Assembly (NCBI GenBank): GCA_937888905.1
Contig: CALATA010000017.1
Location: forward strand, 195,785-259,784
Length of the DNA stretch: 64,000 nucleotides
DNA from: Terrimonas sp937888905
GTDB lineage: Bacteria; Bacteroidota; Bacteroidia; Chitinophagales; Chitinophagaceae
Direction: 5' to 3'
The notes under the pieces were generated by a model. The model was not told where the DNA came from and did not search any database. It worked only from the letters and a program-made list of their open reading frames with translations. Every line of letters starts with the position of its first letter. Position 1 is the first letter of the stretch. A program made the translations under genes and the position numbers. Positions 17,413-25,570 of the stretch are shown here, in pieces.

Positions 17413-17613
17413 ATGGTGAATCGTGAATCGTGAATGCGCCTTGGTTCGTGTTGTCACGAACCAACAGAAATAATTCTAGCGCATCAGCCCATCTCAATTG
17501 CAAACTATGGCTGTTTTACTTATAACTTAAAACTTACTACTTACGCCCGAAGTATCGGGCGGCTGTTTTGACCCTAAACCCTAAGCCTTACACCTTATAC
17601 CTTATACCTTCTT
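17409..17613. repeat. Composite 7-bp repeat region with two hairpins
   Basis: The gap between the aminotransferase and flippase genes holds four blocks. Block one is four GTGAATC/G heptamers (17409-17436). Block two is a hairpin TTGGTTCGTG-TTGT-CACGAACCAA (17441-17464). Block three is CTTATAA, CTTAAAA, CTTACTA, CTTACGC (17519-17546), overlapping a hairpin CGCCCGA-AGTA-TCGGGCG (17544-17561). Block four is CCCTAAA, CCCTAAG, CCTTACA, CCTTATA twice, CCTTCTT (17572-17613). The 15-mer CGCCTTGGTTCGTGT (17437) recurs at 56057, again right after GTGAATC heptamers. Confidence 0.75.
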
Positions 17614-17621
17614 CCGTCCTG

Positions 17622-18911
17622 ATGCTGACCCGCATAAAAAAAATAATCGCAACCGACCTGGTAAAAGTCACCTCGCTGAATGCAGTGGCAACGCTTGTGC
17701 GGATGCTTACGGGTTTTATAAGCGTAAAAGTGGTGGCTGTATTGATCGGTCCAGCAGGTGTTGCCTTGCTGGGCCAACTGACCAACTTCACCACCATCCT
17801 GCTGAATATTTCAACAGGTGGTATTGGTCCGGGCATGACAAGATATGTGGCGCAGTACAGTGAATCGCCGAAAAGATATGCAGTATTCCTGTCAACCGGA
17901 CTGCGCATCATTCTCACTTTATCGATCGTATCGGGAATAGTGCTGCTCGTAGCCGGACGTTTTTTTTCCATACAAATATTAAAAGATGCCGGCTATGCGT
18001 TTGTGTTTCGCATTTTGGGTGGTACACTGATCCTTTACGCGCTCAATACTTACCTGGTGGCGATCATCAACGGATTCCGTGAGTTTCGCAAATATGCCCT
18101 GGCCAACATGGCCGGTAGCGTTACCGGATTATTATTTTCCGTAGTACTCGCTTATAATTTCGGACTCACCGGCGCGCTGATTGGTGCCGTTACTTACCAG
18201 TCGGTGGTATTCCTGGTAACGTTGAGTATGGTAACGCGTTCGTCCTGGTTCAGCGGACGCGCGTTTCGCCTGCCATTCAGCCGTCAGGCAGGCACCCGTC
18301 TCGGACACTATGCAATAATGACGCTGGTCAGCGCAATCACGGTTCCTGCCAGCCAGTTACTCGTAAGATCTTACATCAATCACAGCACCGGATCCATGGA
18401 CGCAGCAGGTTTATGGGAAGGTATGAACCGGATATCTGCGATGTACCTGATGGTCATCACCACTTCGCTCAGTGTTTACTACCTGCCGAAACTGGCACGC
18501 CTGAAAACACGCGCTGAAGTAAAGACGGAAATTTTCCAGATCTACAAATTAGTACTCCCCTTCCTGTTGATATTATCGGCCGGCATCTATTTGTTCCGCG
18601 GATTAATCATCGAATGGTTGTTTGATACGTCATTCGCCGATATGCGATCCTTGTTCCTGTTTCAGCTTATTGGTGACTTTTTTAAGATCGCGAGCTGGAT
18701 ACTGGCGTACCAATTGATTGCGCGTGCCATGACAAGAACATTCATTTTCACAGAAATATTCTTCAACGGTTCATTCGTGTTATTGTCGATGTTGTTTGTA
18801 CCAATGTACGGTCCGTTGGGGGCAACGATTGGTTATGCAGTAAACTTCTTCTTATACCTGATCACGATGGTGCTCATCTTCCGTAAAACACTTTTCGCCC
18901 ATGCATCCTGA
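17622..18911 (+). CDS. O-antigen/polysaccharide flippase (Wzx-like)
   Basis: The start is the ATG at 17622 (MLTRIKKIIATDLVKVTSLN); the 18 in-frame codons before it are encoded by 7-bp repeats. The 429-residue protein is almost all membrane helices, with FISVKVVAVLIGPAGVALLG near the start, the hallmark of the MATE/MOP Wzx group. It would flip undecaprenyl-linked repeat units across the inner membrane. Its 3' end overlaps the next glycosyltransferase gene by 11 bases. Confidence 0.9.
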   Translation: MLTRIKKIIATDLVKVTSLNAVATLVRMLTGFISVKVVAVLIGPAGVALLGQLTNFTTILLNISTGGIGPGMTRYVAQYSESPKRYAVFLSTGLRIILTLSIVSGIVLLVAGRFFSIQILKDAGYAFVFRILGGTLILYALNTYLVAIINGFREFRKYALANMAGSVTGLLFSVVLAYNFGLTGALIGAVTYQSVVFLVTLSMVTRSSWFSGRAFRLPFSRQAGTRLGHYAIMTLVSAITVPASQLLVRSYINHSTGSMDAAGLWEGMNRISAMYLMVITTSLSVYYLPKLARLKTRAEVKTEIFQIYKLVLPFLLILSAGIYLFRGLIIEWLFDTSFADMRSLFLFQLIGDFFKIASWILAYQLIARAMTRTFIFTEIFFNGSFVLLSMLFVPMYGPLGATIGYAVNFFLYLITMVLIFRKTLFAHAS

Positions 18912-19896
18912 ACCGACAGCCAGCATCGCCCTGATCACGTATAACCAGGAAGCCTATATCCGGCAAACAGTGGATTCGTTGCTGAAACAACGTGCCGATT
19001 TCAGTTTTGAAATAGTGGTGGGCGAAGATGCGTCTTCCGATGCCACGCGCCTCATCCTGGAAGAATACCGCGATCGATATCCGGGAAAATTAAGCCTGCT
19101 GCCGGAAGCTTCGAACAAAGGACTATTGCTGAACTTCCGCGACACTTTGAAATCCTGTCGTGGCAGATACATTGCTATCTGTGCCGGAGATGACTACTGG
19201 CACGACGAATACAAACTGCAGAAGCAGGTAACTTTCCTGGATGCCAATCCCACATTCGGGCTGGTACACACGGATGTTGATTTTTATTTTGAAAAAAATG
19301 GCAAGACGCTTCAGCAGTTCAATCAACAACATCAATCGCGCATTGTTGATGGTGAAGTGTTCGAAGCCTTGCTTACTGGGCAGTTTTTCATTCATGCGTT
19401 AACGGCGTGTTTTCGCCGCGCTGCCTTTGAGCAGCATGTTGACTTCGGTTTGTTCGAGCGCGAAGGTTTTGCTTATGAAGATTTGCCGACCTGGCTTTGC
19501 CTGTCGCGGCACTGGCATTTCAAATACCTGCCGGACAGCACTGCTACCTACCGCATCATCGACGATTCGGTATCGCGACCGAAAGATCCGGCCCGCAAAA
19601 TCCAGTTTCTCAAAGAACATTATAAGATCAAGCAATACTTTATCGACCGGTATAATGTTGCAGAAGAAACGGCCAACGCCTTCTCAATACATTATCACCA
19701 GAAAAAATTCGATACCGCTTATAAATGGAATATCCCTGCTGAAGCAGAAGAATCCTATCAGTTTCTTCGTTCACAGGGAAAAGCAGACAACCGTCTTTTC
19801 CTGAAAAGAATGTTGTTACGCTATCCTGGTTTAAAAAAATCCGTTGGCCGGTTCAGAAGAATGTTGCAACCGGCAGTTTCAGTGGCGGATACGTAA
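18901..19896 (+). CDS. Glycosyltransferase family 2
   Basis: The protein has 331 residues and an N-terminal GT-A domain: PTASIALITYNQEAYIRQTV, EIVVGEDASSDATRLILEEY and YIAICAGDDYWHDEYKLQKQ, which has the metal-binding DD. The C-terminal part is helical and shares no obvious motif. It would add a sugar to the lipid-linked repeat unit on the cytoplasmic side. Donor and acceptor cannot be told. The overlap with the flippase gene indicates one transcript. Confidence 0.9.
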   Translation: MHPEPTASIALITYNQEAYIRQTVDSLLKQRADFSFEIVVGEDASSDATRLILEEYRDRYPGKLSLLPEASNKGLLLNFRDTLKSCRGRYIAICAGDDYWHDEYKLQKQVTFLDANPTFGLVHTDVDFYFEKNGKTLQQFNQQHQSRIVDGEVFEALLTGQFFIHALTACFRRAAFEQHVDFGLFEREGFAYEDLPTWLCLSRHWHFKYLPDSTATYRIIDDSVSRPKDPARKIQFLKEHYKIKQYFIDRYNVAEETANAFSIHYHQKKFDTAYKWNIPAEAEESYQFLRSQGKADNRLFLKRMLLRYPGLKKSVGRFRRMLQPAVSVADT

Positions 19897-20218
19897 ACAG
19901 CCAATGTGCAGATGTGGAAATGTGTCCGGACCTTCGGTCCGGGGATGTGAAAATGAACCTTTAGTGCAGCTTTCATGTAAACAACTGAAAATGGCAATGT
20001 GTCTGAACCTACGTCCGGCGATAGGAAAATGCATCTTTAGTACAGCTTTCATTCAAACAACTAAATGGCAAACGTACCTGAACCTTCGGTCCGGGGATGT
20101 GAAAATGAACCTTTAGTATTGCTTTCATGTAAACAACGGACAATGGTAAATGCGTCTCAACTTGGCTCCGGGGATGTGGCGCTGCCCTCATTTGCACATT
20201 TACACATTTACACATTAG
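19897..20218. repeat. 76-bp tandem repeat (3-4 copies) with REPIN-type hairpin and 8-bp array
   Basis: The 328-base gap before the polymerase gene holds no convincing ORF. A perfect hairpin lies at 19926-19942 (CCGGACC-TTC-GGTCCGG), flanked by GATGTGGAAATGTGT and GGATGTGAAAATG. The sequence then repeats with a period of 76-77 bases: marker GGGGATG/GGCGATA at 19941, 20017, 20093 and 20170, each followed by text like AACCTTTAGTGCAGCTTTCA. The last copy is degenerate. The gap ends in three 8-bp units CACATTTA (20195-20218), a few bases before the ATG at 20225. Confidence 0.75.
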
Positions 20219-20224
20219 AAAAAA

Positions 20225-21574
20225 ATGTCTCTCTCCCTCTTATTCATGATCGTCGGTGCTCTCGGTGTAGGGTACAGCCTGCTTTATAAGCCGGAGTGGG
20301 TAGCTATTCTGTTATTCACTACGGTGATTGCGGATGTGAACTTCGATTTACGCGGCATGCCGCTGAACTTCCGCGCTATGCTCAGCGTATGTTTGTTTGC
20401 CCGGACGTTCACCATGAAACCGCGTTTCGTCCTGCCGCCTTTTTTCAAACAGGGATATACGTGGTGGATCTTACTGTTCATTCTTTACCTGTTCCTTATC
20501 TCCGCCACCTTCGACCTGCTGAGTTTCGACCTCGTAAAGGAATTTATCCTGGCTTTTCTTTGTGCCTATTTCGGTTATTTCTTTTACGCTTATACTGGCG
20601 ATTATCGTCTCTTCAAAACCAGTATTATTTTCGCCGGCTTGATTTGTCTTGCCGACCTGGCTTATACATACGCATTTATCGGCACTTTCCCCGTGGTACG
20701 CGTTCACTACATATTCACACCGGCCTGGGAACTGGTGAATCACAACTTCTTTGGTTACATCTGTGGCGCAGCGTTCGTTTTCTTATTGAGCGACTATCTC
20801 GCCGAAGATGAAAAACCAGGTAAATGGAACCTGCTGCTGCTCCCTCCGATGTTCCTTGGCGTGCTGTTGTCTACTTCGCGCAGTGCTATGCTGATCCTGA
20901 TAATGGTTGCCCTGTGGCTGATCCTGAAAGGGCTTTTCAGCCGCAACAAAAGCCGTAAGGCCTATACACTGGTACTGGTCAGCATCAGTTGTTTGTTCCT
21001 TTGCCTGTTCCTGTTCCAGATTATGCAAATTTTCTTCAATGTAAACAGTGAGTTCATGGAGCAGATCACCGCGCGGCTGATAGACGAACCACTGGCCATT
21101 ATCAACCGGTCATTGGGCAACAATTATAATTCCCAATCGCTCGACTCGATGGAATGGCGGAAAGAAGCCTCTTCCATCGCTTATCACAGCTTCATGAATC
21201 TTCCGTTCGACGAACAACTCTTCGGCATCGGTTATGGTGGTTTTTTGAAAAGAGATTATGGATCCGGTTATGACGCGCATAACGGCATCCTGTTATTACT
21301 GATCGAATTGGGTATTGTGGGCTTTGCTATTTACTTCCTGATGCTGATTACCTTTTTTATCCGTGCCATCAGAACCGGGCTCAACTCACCGTTGGTTATA
21401 TGCCTCGCTTATATCATTCTCTATGTTACCAGTCACAATAAAGAACTTACTTCTTTCTTCGTGTTCCTCATAGGCGGTACACTTACAGCGCAATTACAAA
21501 TGCATCAGCATGGTGCGACAGACCGGGAAGAAGAAGCATCCGGAAATTTAATCCCCGAATCTTTGCAGGCATGA
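20225..21574 (+). CDS. O-antigen polymerase/ligase family membrane protein (Wzy-like)
   Basis: The 449-residue protein is polytopic, with roughly a dozen hydrophobic segments. The diagnostic part is the large loop and following helix: FGIGYGGFLKRDYGSGYDAH then NGILLLLIELGIVGFAIYFL, the H-N-x-[YIL]-L pattern of the Wzy_C/O-antigen ligase group. LLSTSRSAMLILIMVALWLI is the other conserved helix. Together with Wzx and Wzc in the locus, polymerisation (Wzy) is the likely role. The stop overlaps the next start (ATGA at 21571). Confidence 0.88.
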   Translation: MSLSLLFMIVGALGVGYSLLYKPEWVAILLFTTVIADVNFDLRGMPLNFRAMLSVCLFARTFTMKPRFVLPPFFKQGYTWWILLFILYLFLISATFDLLSFDLVKEFILAFLCAYFGYFFYAYTGDYRLFKTSIIFAGLICLADLAYTYAFIGTFPVVRVHYIFTPAWELVNHNFFGYICGAAFVFLLSDYLAEDEKPGKWNLLLLPPMFLGVLLSTSRSAMLILIMVALWLILKGLFSRNKSRKAYTLVLVSISCLFLCLFLFQIMQIFFNVNSEFMEQITARLIDEPLAIINRSLGNNYNSQSLDSMEWRKEASSIAYHSFMNLPFDEQLFGIGYGGFLKRDYGSGYDAHNGILLLLIELGIVGFAIYFLMLITFFIRAIRTGLNSPLVICLAYIILYVTSHNKELTSFFVFLIGGTLTAQLQMHQHGATDREEEASGNLIPESLQA

Positions 21575-22707
21575 AGATCCTGATGATCACCAACACGCTG
21601 AAAAAAGGCGGCAAGGAAAGAAGGATGCTGGAGTTGATCAAAGGCCTGCTGGAGGCAGATGGTGATTGCCGTATTATGCTGGTATCACTCGACAACATTG
21701 TCGATTATCCGCAGGTATACGACATGCCCATCCGTTTTGAAATAATTGTGAAAGGAAAAAGCAAAGACTGGAGACTGGCATTTAAACTTCGCCGCATAAT
21801 AAAAGATTTCAATCCAGACATTATTCATTCCTGGGATATTACGGCAAGCGCCTATCTGCAAATTGCCAATCTTATTTCCCGCAAACCCGTGATCCACGGT
21901 GTGATCTATGACGCAGCCGCCGATTCAGACGTATTCCGGAAACATTACCGCCGGATAAAAATGCTGACACCTTTTTCCAAAATGTTTGTTGCCAATTCAA
22001 AAGCCGGGCTGGCGGCATACGGAACCCCATCCTTAAAATCAGTCTGCATCTACAACGGTATCGATCTGAATCGTTTTAATAAATTACCATCGGTTGACGA
22101 AACAATGGCCCGGCTATGGCCCGAAAAAAAGCCGCGGTTCGTAATAATGATGGTTGCCGCTTTCGAGATCCGCAAAGACCACGGCACGTTGCTGGAAGCA
22201 GCCATTCAATTGATAAAAGAAGAAGACTCCTTTCATTTTGTGTTCATCGGCGAAGGCGAGTTCCGTTCTGCCATCATGGAAAAAGTACCGGCGCATTTGC
22301 TGAACACACATATTCTATTCACCGGCATGCGGCACGATATTGAAGCATTGCTGCAATGTGCAGACGTTGGCGTGTTGACCACCAATGCCGGTAATCATGG
22401 CGAAGGACTTTCGAATGCAATCATCGAATACATGGCATCCGGGCTTCCCGTGATAGCTACCAAAGGTGGCGGCACCGACGAATTGGTGCGTGAAGAAGAA
22501 ACCGGTCTCCTCATTGCGCCGGGTGATGTAAATGCATTAGTTGTCGCTATCCGTAAATTGAAAAACGATCCCTTACTCGCCAGCCAACTCGGTGCAAAAG
22601 GCGCCGCCTGGGTGCGCAGCGAACTCAACCTCGAGCGTGTAACCCGGTCCTATCTGCAACTTTATCGTCACCAACTGGGAGAACAAATTCCTTTGCCCAC
22701 CAATTAA
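21571..22707 (+). CDS. Glycosyltransferase family 4 (GT-B)
   Basis: The protein of 378 residues starts MKILMITNTLKKGGKERRML, the nucleotide-free N-terminal GT-B domain, and has the donor-binding C-terminal domain: PRFVIMMVAAFEIRKDHGTL, then ILFTGMRHDIEALLQCADVG and EGLSNAIIEYMASGLPVIAT, the E-x7-E motif. Retaining transferases of this group build capsule and O-antigen repeat units from nucleotide sugars. It is translationally coupled to the polymerase gene. Confidence 0.92.
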   Translation: MKILMITNTLKKGGKERRMLELIKGLLEADGDCRIMLVSLDNIVDYPQVYDMPIRFEIIVKGKSKDWRLAFKLRRIIKDFNPDIIHSWDITASAYLQIANLISRKPVIHGVIYDAAADSDVFRKHYRRIKMLTPFSKMFVANSKAGLAAYGTPSLKSVCIYNGIDLNRFNKLPSVDETMARLWPEKKPRFVIMMVAAFEIRKDHGTLLEAAIQLIKEEDSFHFVFIGEGEFRSAIMEKVPAHLLNTHILFTGMRHDIEALLQCADVGVLTTNAGNHGEGLSNAIIEYMASGLPVIATKGGGTDELVREEETGLLIAPGDVNALVVAIRKLKNDPLLASQLGAKGAAWVRSELNLERVTRSYLQLYRHQLGEQIPLPTN

Positions 22708-22712
22708 GCGTT

Positions 22713-23522
22713 ATGGAATACAACAAACAAGCGCATTTTTTACTGGAGAAATCACTCGCCGACAAGTTGCGCATCAGCTCGGCCGAAGAGCGCAGGGTTT
22801 TATACCAACAGCTCTACAACGAACTCTTTACACAGTTCCCCAACATTCCGGAGGGACTGAACATTTCAAAAGAAGACCGGCTGGCCTGGCAACTACGCCT
22901 TCTCTCCCGCTTCTTTGATAAAAAGAAAACGATCCTCGAGATCGGTGCGGGTGATTGTTTGCTCAGCAAGGAACTGGCCAAACATTTTGGTCATGTAACC
23001 GCCTATGAAGTGGCGGACAGCATTCCGTTTATCGAAGGCCGCCCCGATAATTTCGAACTCCGCATTTTCAATGGCGTAGACATGGCGCAGGAAGATGAAT
23101 CCGTAGATATCGTCTACAGCAACCAGGTATTCGAGCATTTGCATACCGATGACACGGAGCCGCTGCTGCAAGCCTATCATCGCTTTTTGCGCAGCGATGG
23201 CTTGCTGATGATCATCACACCGCACCGCCTGACGGGCCCGCACGATATATCAAGAGAGTTTACACCGGAAGCCGAAGGATTTCACATGAAGGAATATACC
23301 TACTCGGAATTGAGCAAACTGTTACGCAAGGAAGGTTTCACGAAAGTCCGTGGATATATAGGTTACAGCAAAATAGGCTACTTCCCCGTAATCATGCCCA
23401 TATTAATCCTGATGGAAAAAATGTATGGTATCCTTCCCGGTGCATGGCGCCGCAAGATCCGTGGCAATACGGTTATTTTTAATTTGTTTGGTATTAAGCT
23501 GACCGCGCGGAAGCGTGGGTAA
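22713..23522 (+). CDS. Class I SAM-dependent methyltransferase
   Basis: The protein of 269 residues carries motif I (TILEIGAGDCLLSKELAKHF), a post-I acidic residue (VTAYEVAD) and motif IV-like ESVDIVYSNQVFEHLHTDDT, as in Methyltransf_11/23 enzymes. It probably methylates a sugar or the chain end of the polysaccharide, a step used in some systems to stop chain growth. The gene is 5 bases after the glycosyltransferase gene. Its TAA stop is followed at once by 7-bp repeats. Confidence 0.88.
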   Translation: MEYNKQAHFLLEKSLADKLRISSAEERRVLYQQLYNELFTQFPNIPEGLNISKEDRLAWQLRLLSRFFDKKKTILEIGAGDCLLSKELAKHFGHVTAYEVADSIPFIEGRPDNFELRIFNGVDMAQEDESVDIVYSNQVFEHLHTDDTEPLLQAYHRFLRSDGLLMIITPHRLTGPHDISREFTPEAEGFHMKEYTYSELSKLLRKEGFTKVRGYIGYSKIGYFPVIMPILILMEKMYGILPGAWRRKIRGNTVIFNLFGIKLTARKRG

Positions 23523-23711
23523 TAAGTTTGAAGCTATAAGTAATAAGTCAAACAGCCTCACGGTGATTTGGCACTTTCAATACCGGAATATCGGACGGAG
23601 GTTCTGGAATATCTTTTTTTGCGTCTTTGCAAAGTAATAAAGAAGCAAAGAATAGCTTTCCGAACTTCATTTCCACATTTACACACTTACACATTTACAC
23701 ATTTACACATC
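23523..23711. repeat. Mixed 7-bp and 8-bp repeat region before the asparagine synthase gene
   Basis: Directly after the methyltransferase stop come TAAGTTT, GAAGCTA, TAAGTAA, TAAGTCA (23523-23550). The middle part has TTTGCGTCTTTGCAAAG (about 23613-23634), a piece of the GCAAAGACGC family. The end holds 8-bp units CACATTTA, CACACTTA, CACATTTA, CACATTTA (23675-23706), stopping 11 bases before the next start codon. No gene is apparent here. Confidence 0.65.
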
Positions 23712-23717
23712 ATCTCC

Positions 23718-25559
23718 ATGTGCGGCATCCTGGGTTGTATAAATTTTAAATTCTCTCCCGCCTCGCTGTCTGCGATCAGCCATCGCGGACCTGATGGCGA
23801 CGGCGTTTACGAGACCCATGTCGGTACGCATAACGTAACGCTGGCGCATCGCCGTTTGTCTATTGTAGATGTAAGCGAAAATGGCCGCCAGCCGATGCAG
23901 GCTTCTGAAATGCCGGTATATATTACGTTCAACGGAGAAATCTATAACCACCAGGACTTAAAAGACGAACTCGGCGAAGTGACTTTCCGCGGGCATTCCG
24001 ATACGGAAACCCTGGTAAACTTTTTCGCACGGCACAACCCGCTGTTGCATCTGCACCGCTTAAATGGCATCTTTGGTTTTGCCCTGTTAGATGAAACACA
24101 ACAAAAGCTTTACCTCATCCGCGACCGCTTCGGCGTGAAACCCGTTTATTATCATCTGCGTAATAACCAACTGGCTTTTTCCTCCGAACTGCGCGCGATC
24201 GGTCATTATGTCTCACTGACGCACGACAAAGAAAAAGTGATCGAAGGCATGAAGATGCGTTATGTGGCGGCACCTGCCACCATTTACAAAGACGTTTATA
24301 AAGTAGAACCCGGACAGGTAATTGTATTTGATCTCTCCGGGAAAAATATACAGACCAGCTATCATTATTATACCCAACCGCAACCAACCAGCTCTGTGCG
24401 CAGGGAAAAACAACAACTCATCAACGAGTACGGCGATCTTTTTGAAAAAGCGGTCGAACGCCAATTGATGTCGGATGTGGAGATCGGCGTATTGTTAAGC
24501 GCCGGCGTAGATTCGGCCCTGGTGGCGGCGGTTGCACGCAATAAGGCTGTCACACCCCTGAAGACCTTCACCGTCGGTTTTGCGGAAGGGCTTTTTGCCG
24601 ATGATGAGATTGCCGGTGCAGCCATCACCGCCCAAACGCTGAACCTGCCGCATTTTCATACACGTGTTGAATTCTCCGACTTCATCAATCAATTAAAAGA
24701 AGTCACCCGCATCGTGGAAGAACCGATCGCCACCAACTCCATCATTCCCATGTACTGGCTGTCGAAGCTGGCTTCGCAACATGTGAAAGTGGTATTGAGC
24801 GGACAAGGTGCGGACGAGCCCCTTTACGGATACCGCAAATACAAAGGACTGAAAATACTGGAGCCGGCGCGTCGCAGCAGCTTGCTGAGAGCCGGTATGA
24901 AACTAAGCGGCATGGGTGCTGTGCGGAAAGAAGATGTACGCCGTTTATATACCGCTGCGCAGGAAAAAGACTTGCTGAGCGCTTATCGTGCTTTCAACGC
25001 TATTTCCTCCGAAAAAGAACTGGAAGAAATGTCGGGCACGTCGTTGAAAGAAATATTCCAAGCCAATGAGCAACAATTCCGCCGTCATTGGGAAACACGC
25101 CTGCCTTCGCCATCAGCAACGATCAGTTTTCCTTATCTCGATCTCCGCACTTCGCTGGCAGATGACCTGTTGATGTATTCAGACAAACTCATGATGCATT
25201 TTGGCGTGGAGTGCCGTGTGCCTATTCTCGACAACGATCTTATTGCCTTTATTGAATCATTACATCCTGACTATAAATTCAGCTTCCGTAAAGGCAAGCT
25301 GATCCATAAAGCGTTTGCAGAAGCCTATCTTCCTTCAAGCATTGTACATCGTAAGAAGATCGGCTTTGCCACACCTGCTTCTTCCTGGTACAACACCTAT
25401 CACCGGGAGATTACCGATATTATTTGCGGATCAGCCACCATTCGTCAGTTGTTTGACGTAGAGGCCATCCGGCGTTTGCTGACCGAACACCGCCAAAACC
25501 AAAACAGGGAGAAACAAATTTTATTATTGTTATCCCTCTCTTTAAACCAGCCTGCCTAA
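23718..25559 (+). CDS. asnB: Asparagine synthase (glutamine-hydrolysing) / amidotransferase
   Basis: The ATG at 23718 is chosen because the product then begins MCGILGC, where Cys2 is the glutaminase nucleophile after Met removal; the open frame upstream is repeat DNA. The 613-residue protein has the class II glutaminase domain (AISHRGPDGDGVYETHVG, YITFNGEIYNHQDLKDEL) and the synthetase PP-loop (GVLLSAGVDSALVAAVA, SGQGADEPLYGYRKYKG). Within capsule loci such enzymes often amidate sugar carboxylates, for example uronic acids, rather than make free asparagine. That fits the nucleotide-sugar dehydrogenase in the same locus, but the substrate is inferred. Confidence 0.9.
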   Translation: MCGILGCINFKFSPASLSAISHRGPDGDGVYETHVGTHNVTLAHRRLSIVDVSENGRQPMQASEMPVYITFNGEIYNHQDLKDELGEVTFRGHSDTETLVNFFARHNPLLHLHRLNGIFGFALLDETQQKLYLIRDRFGVKPVYYHLRNNQLAFSSELRAIGHYVSLTHDKEKVIEGMKMRYVAAPATIYKDVYKVEPGQVIVFDLSGKNIQTSYHYYTQPQPTSSVRREKQQLINEYGDLFEKAVERQLMSDVEIGVLLSAGVDSALVAAVARNKAVTPLKTFTVGFAEGLFADDEIAGAAITAQTLNLPHFHTRVEFSDFINQLKEVTRIVEEPIATNSIIPMYWLSKLASQHVKVVLSGQGADEPLYGYRKYKGLKILEPARRSSLLRAGMKLSGMGAVRKEDVRRLYTAAQEKDLLSAYRAFNAISSEKELEEMSGTSLKEIFQANEQQFRRHWETRLPSPSATISFPYLDLRTSLADDLLMYSDKLMMHFGVECRVPILDNDLIAFIESLHPDYKFSFRKGKLIHKAFAEAYLPSSIVHRKKIGFATPASSWYNTYHREITDIICGSATIRQLFDVEAIRRLLTEHRQNQNREKQILLLLSLSLNQPA

Positions 25560-25570
25560 ACCTTATTCTG

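Noticed and set aside
19844..20289. Short plus-strand frames over the 76-bp repeats
   Set aside because: They arise from the repeat itself, with no conserved residues and no start context.
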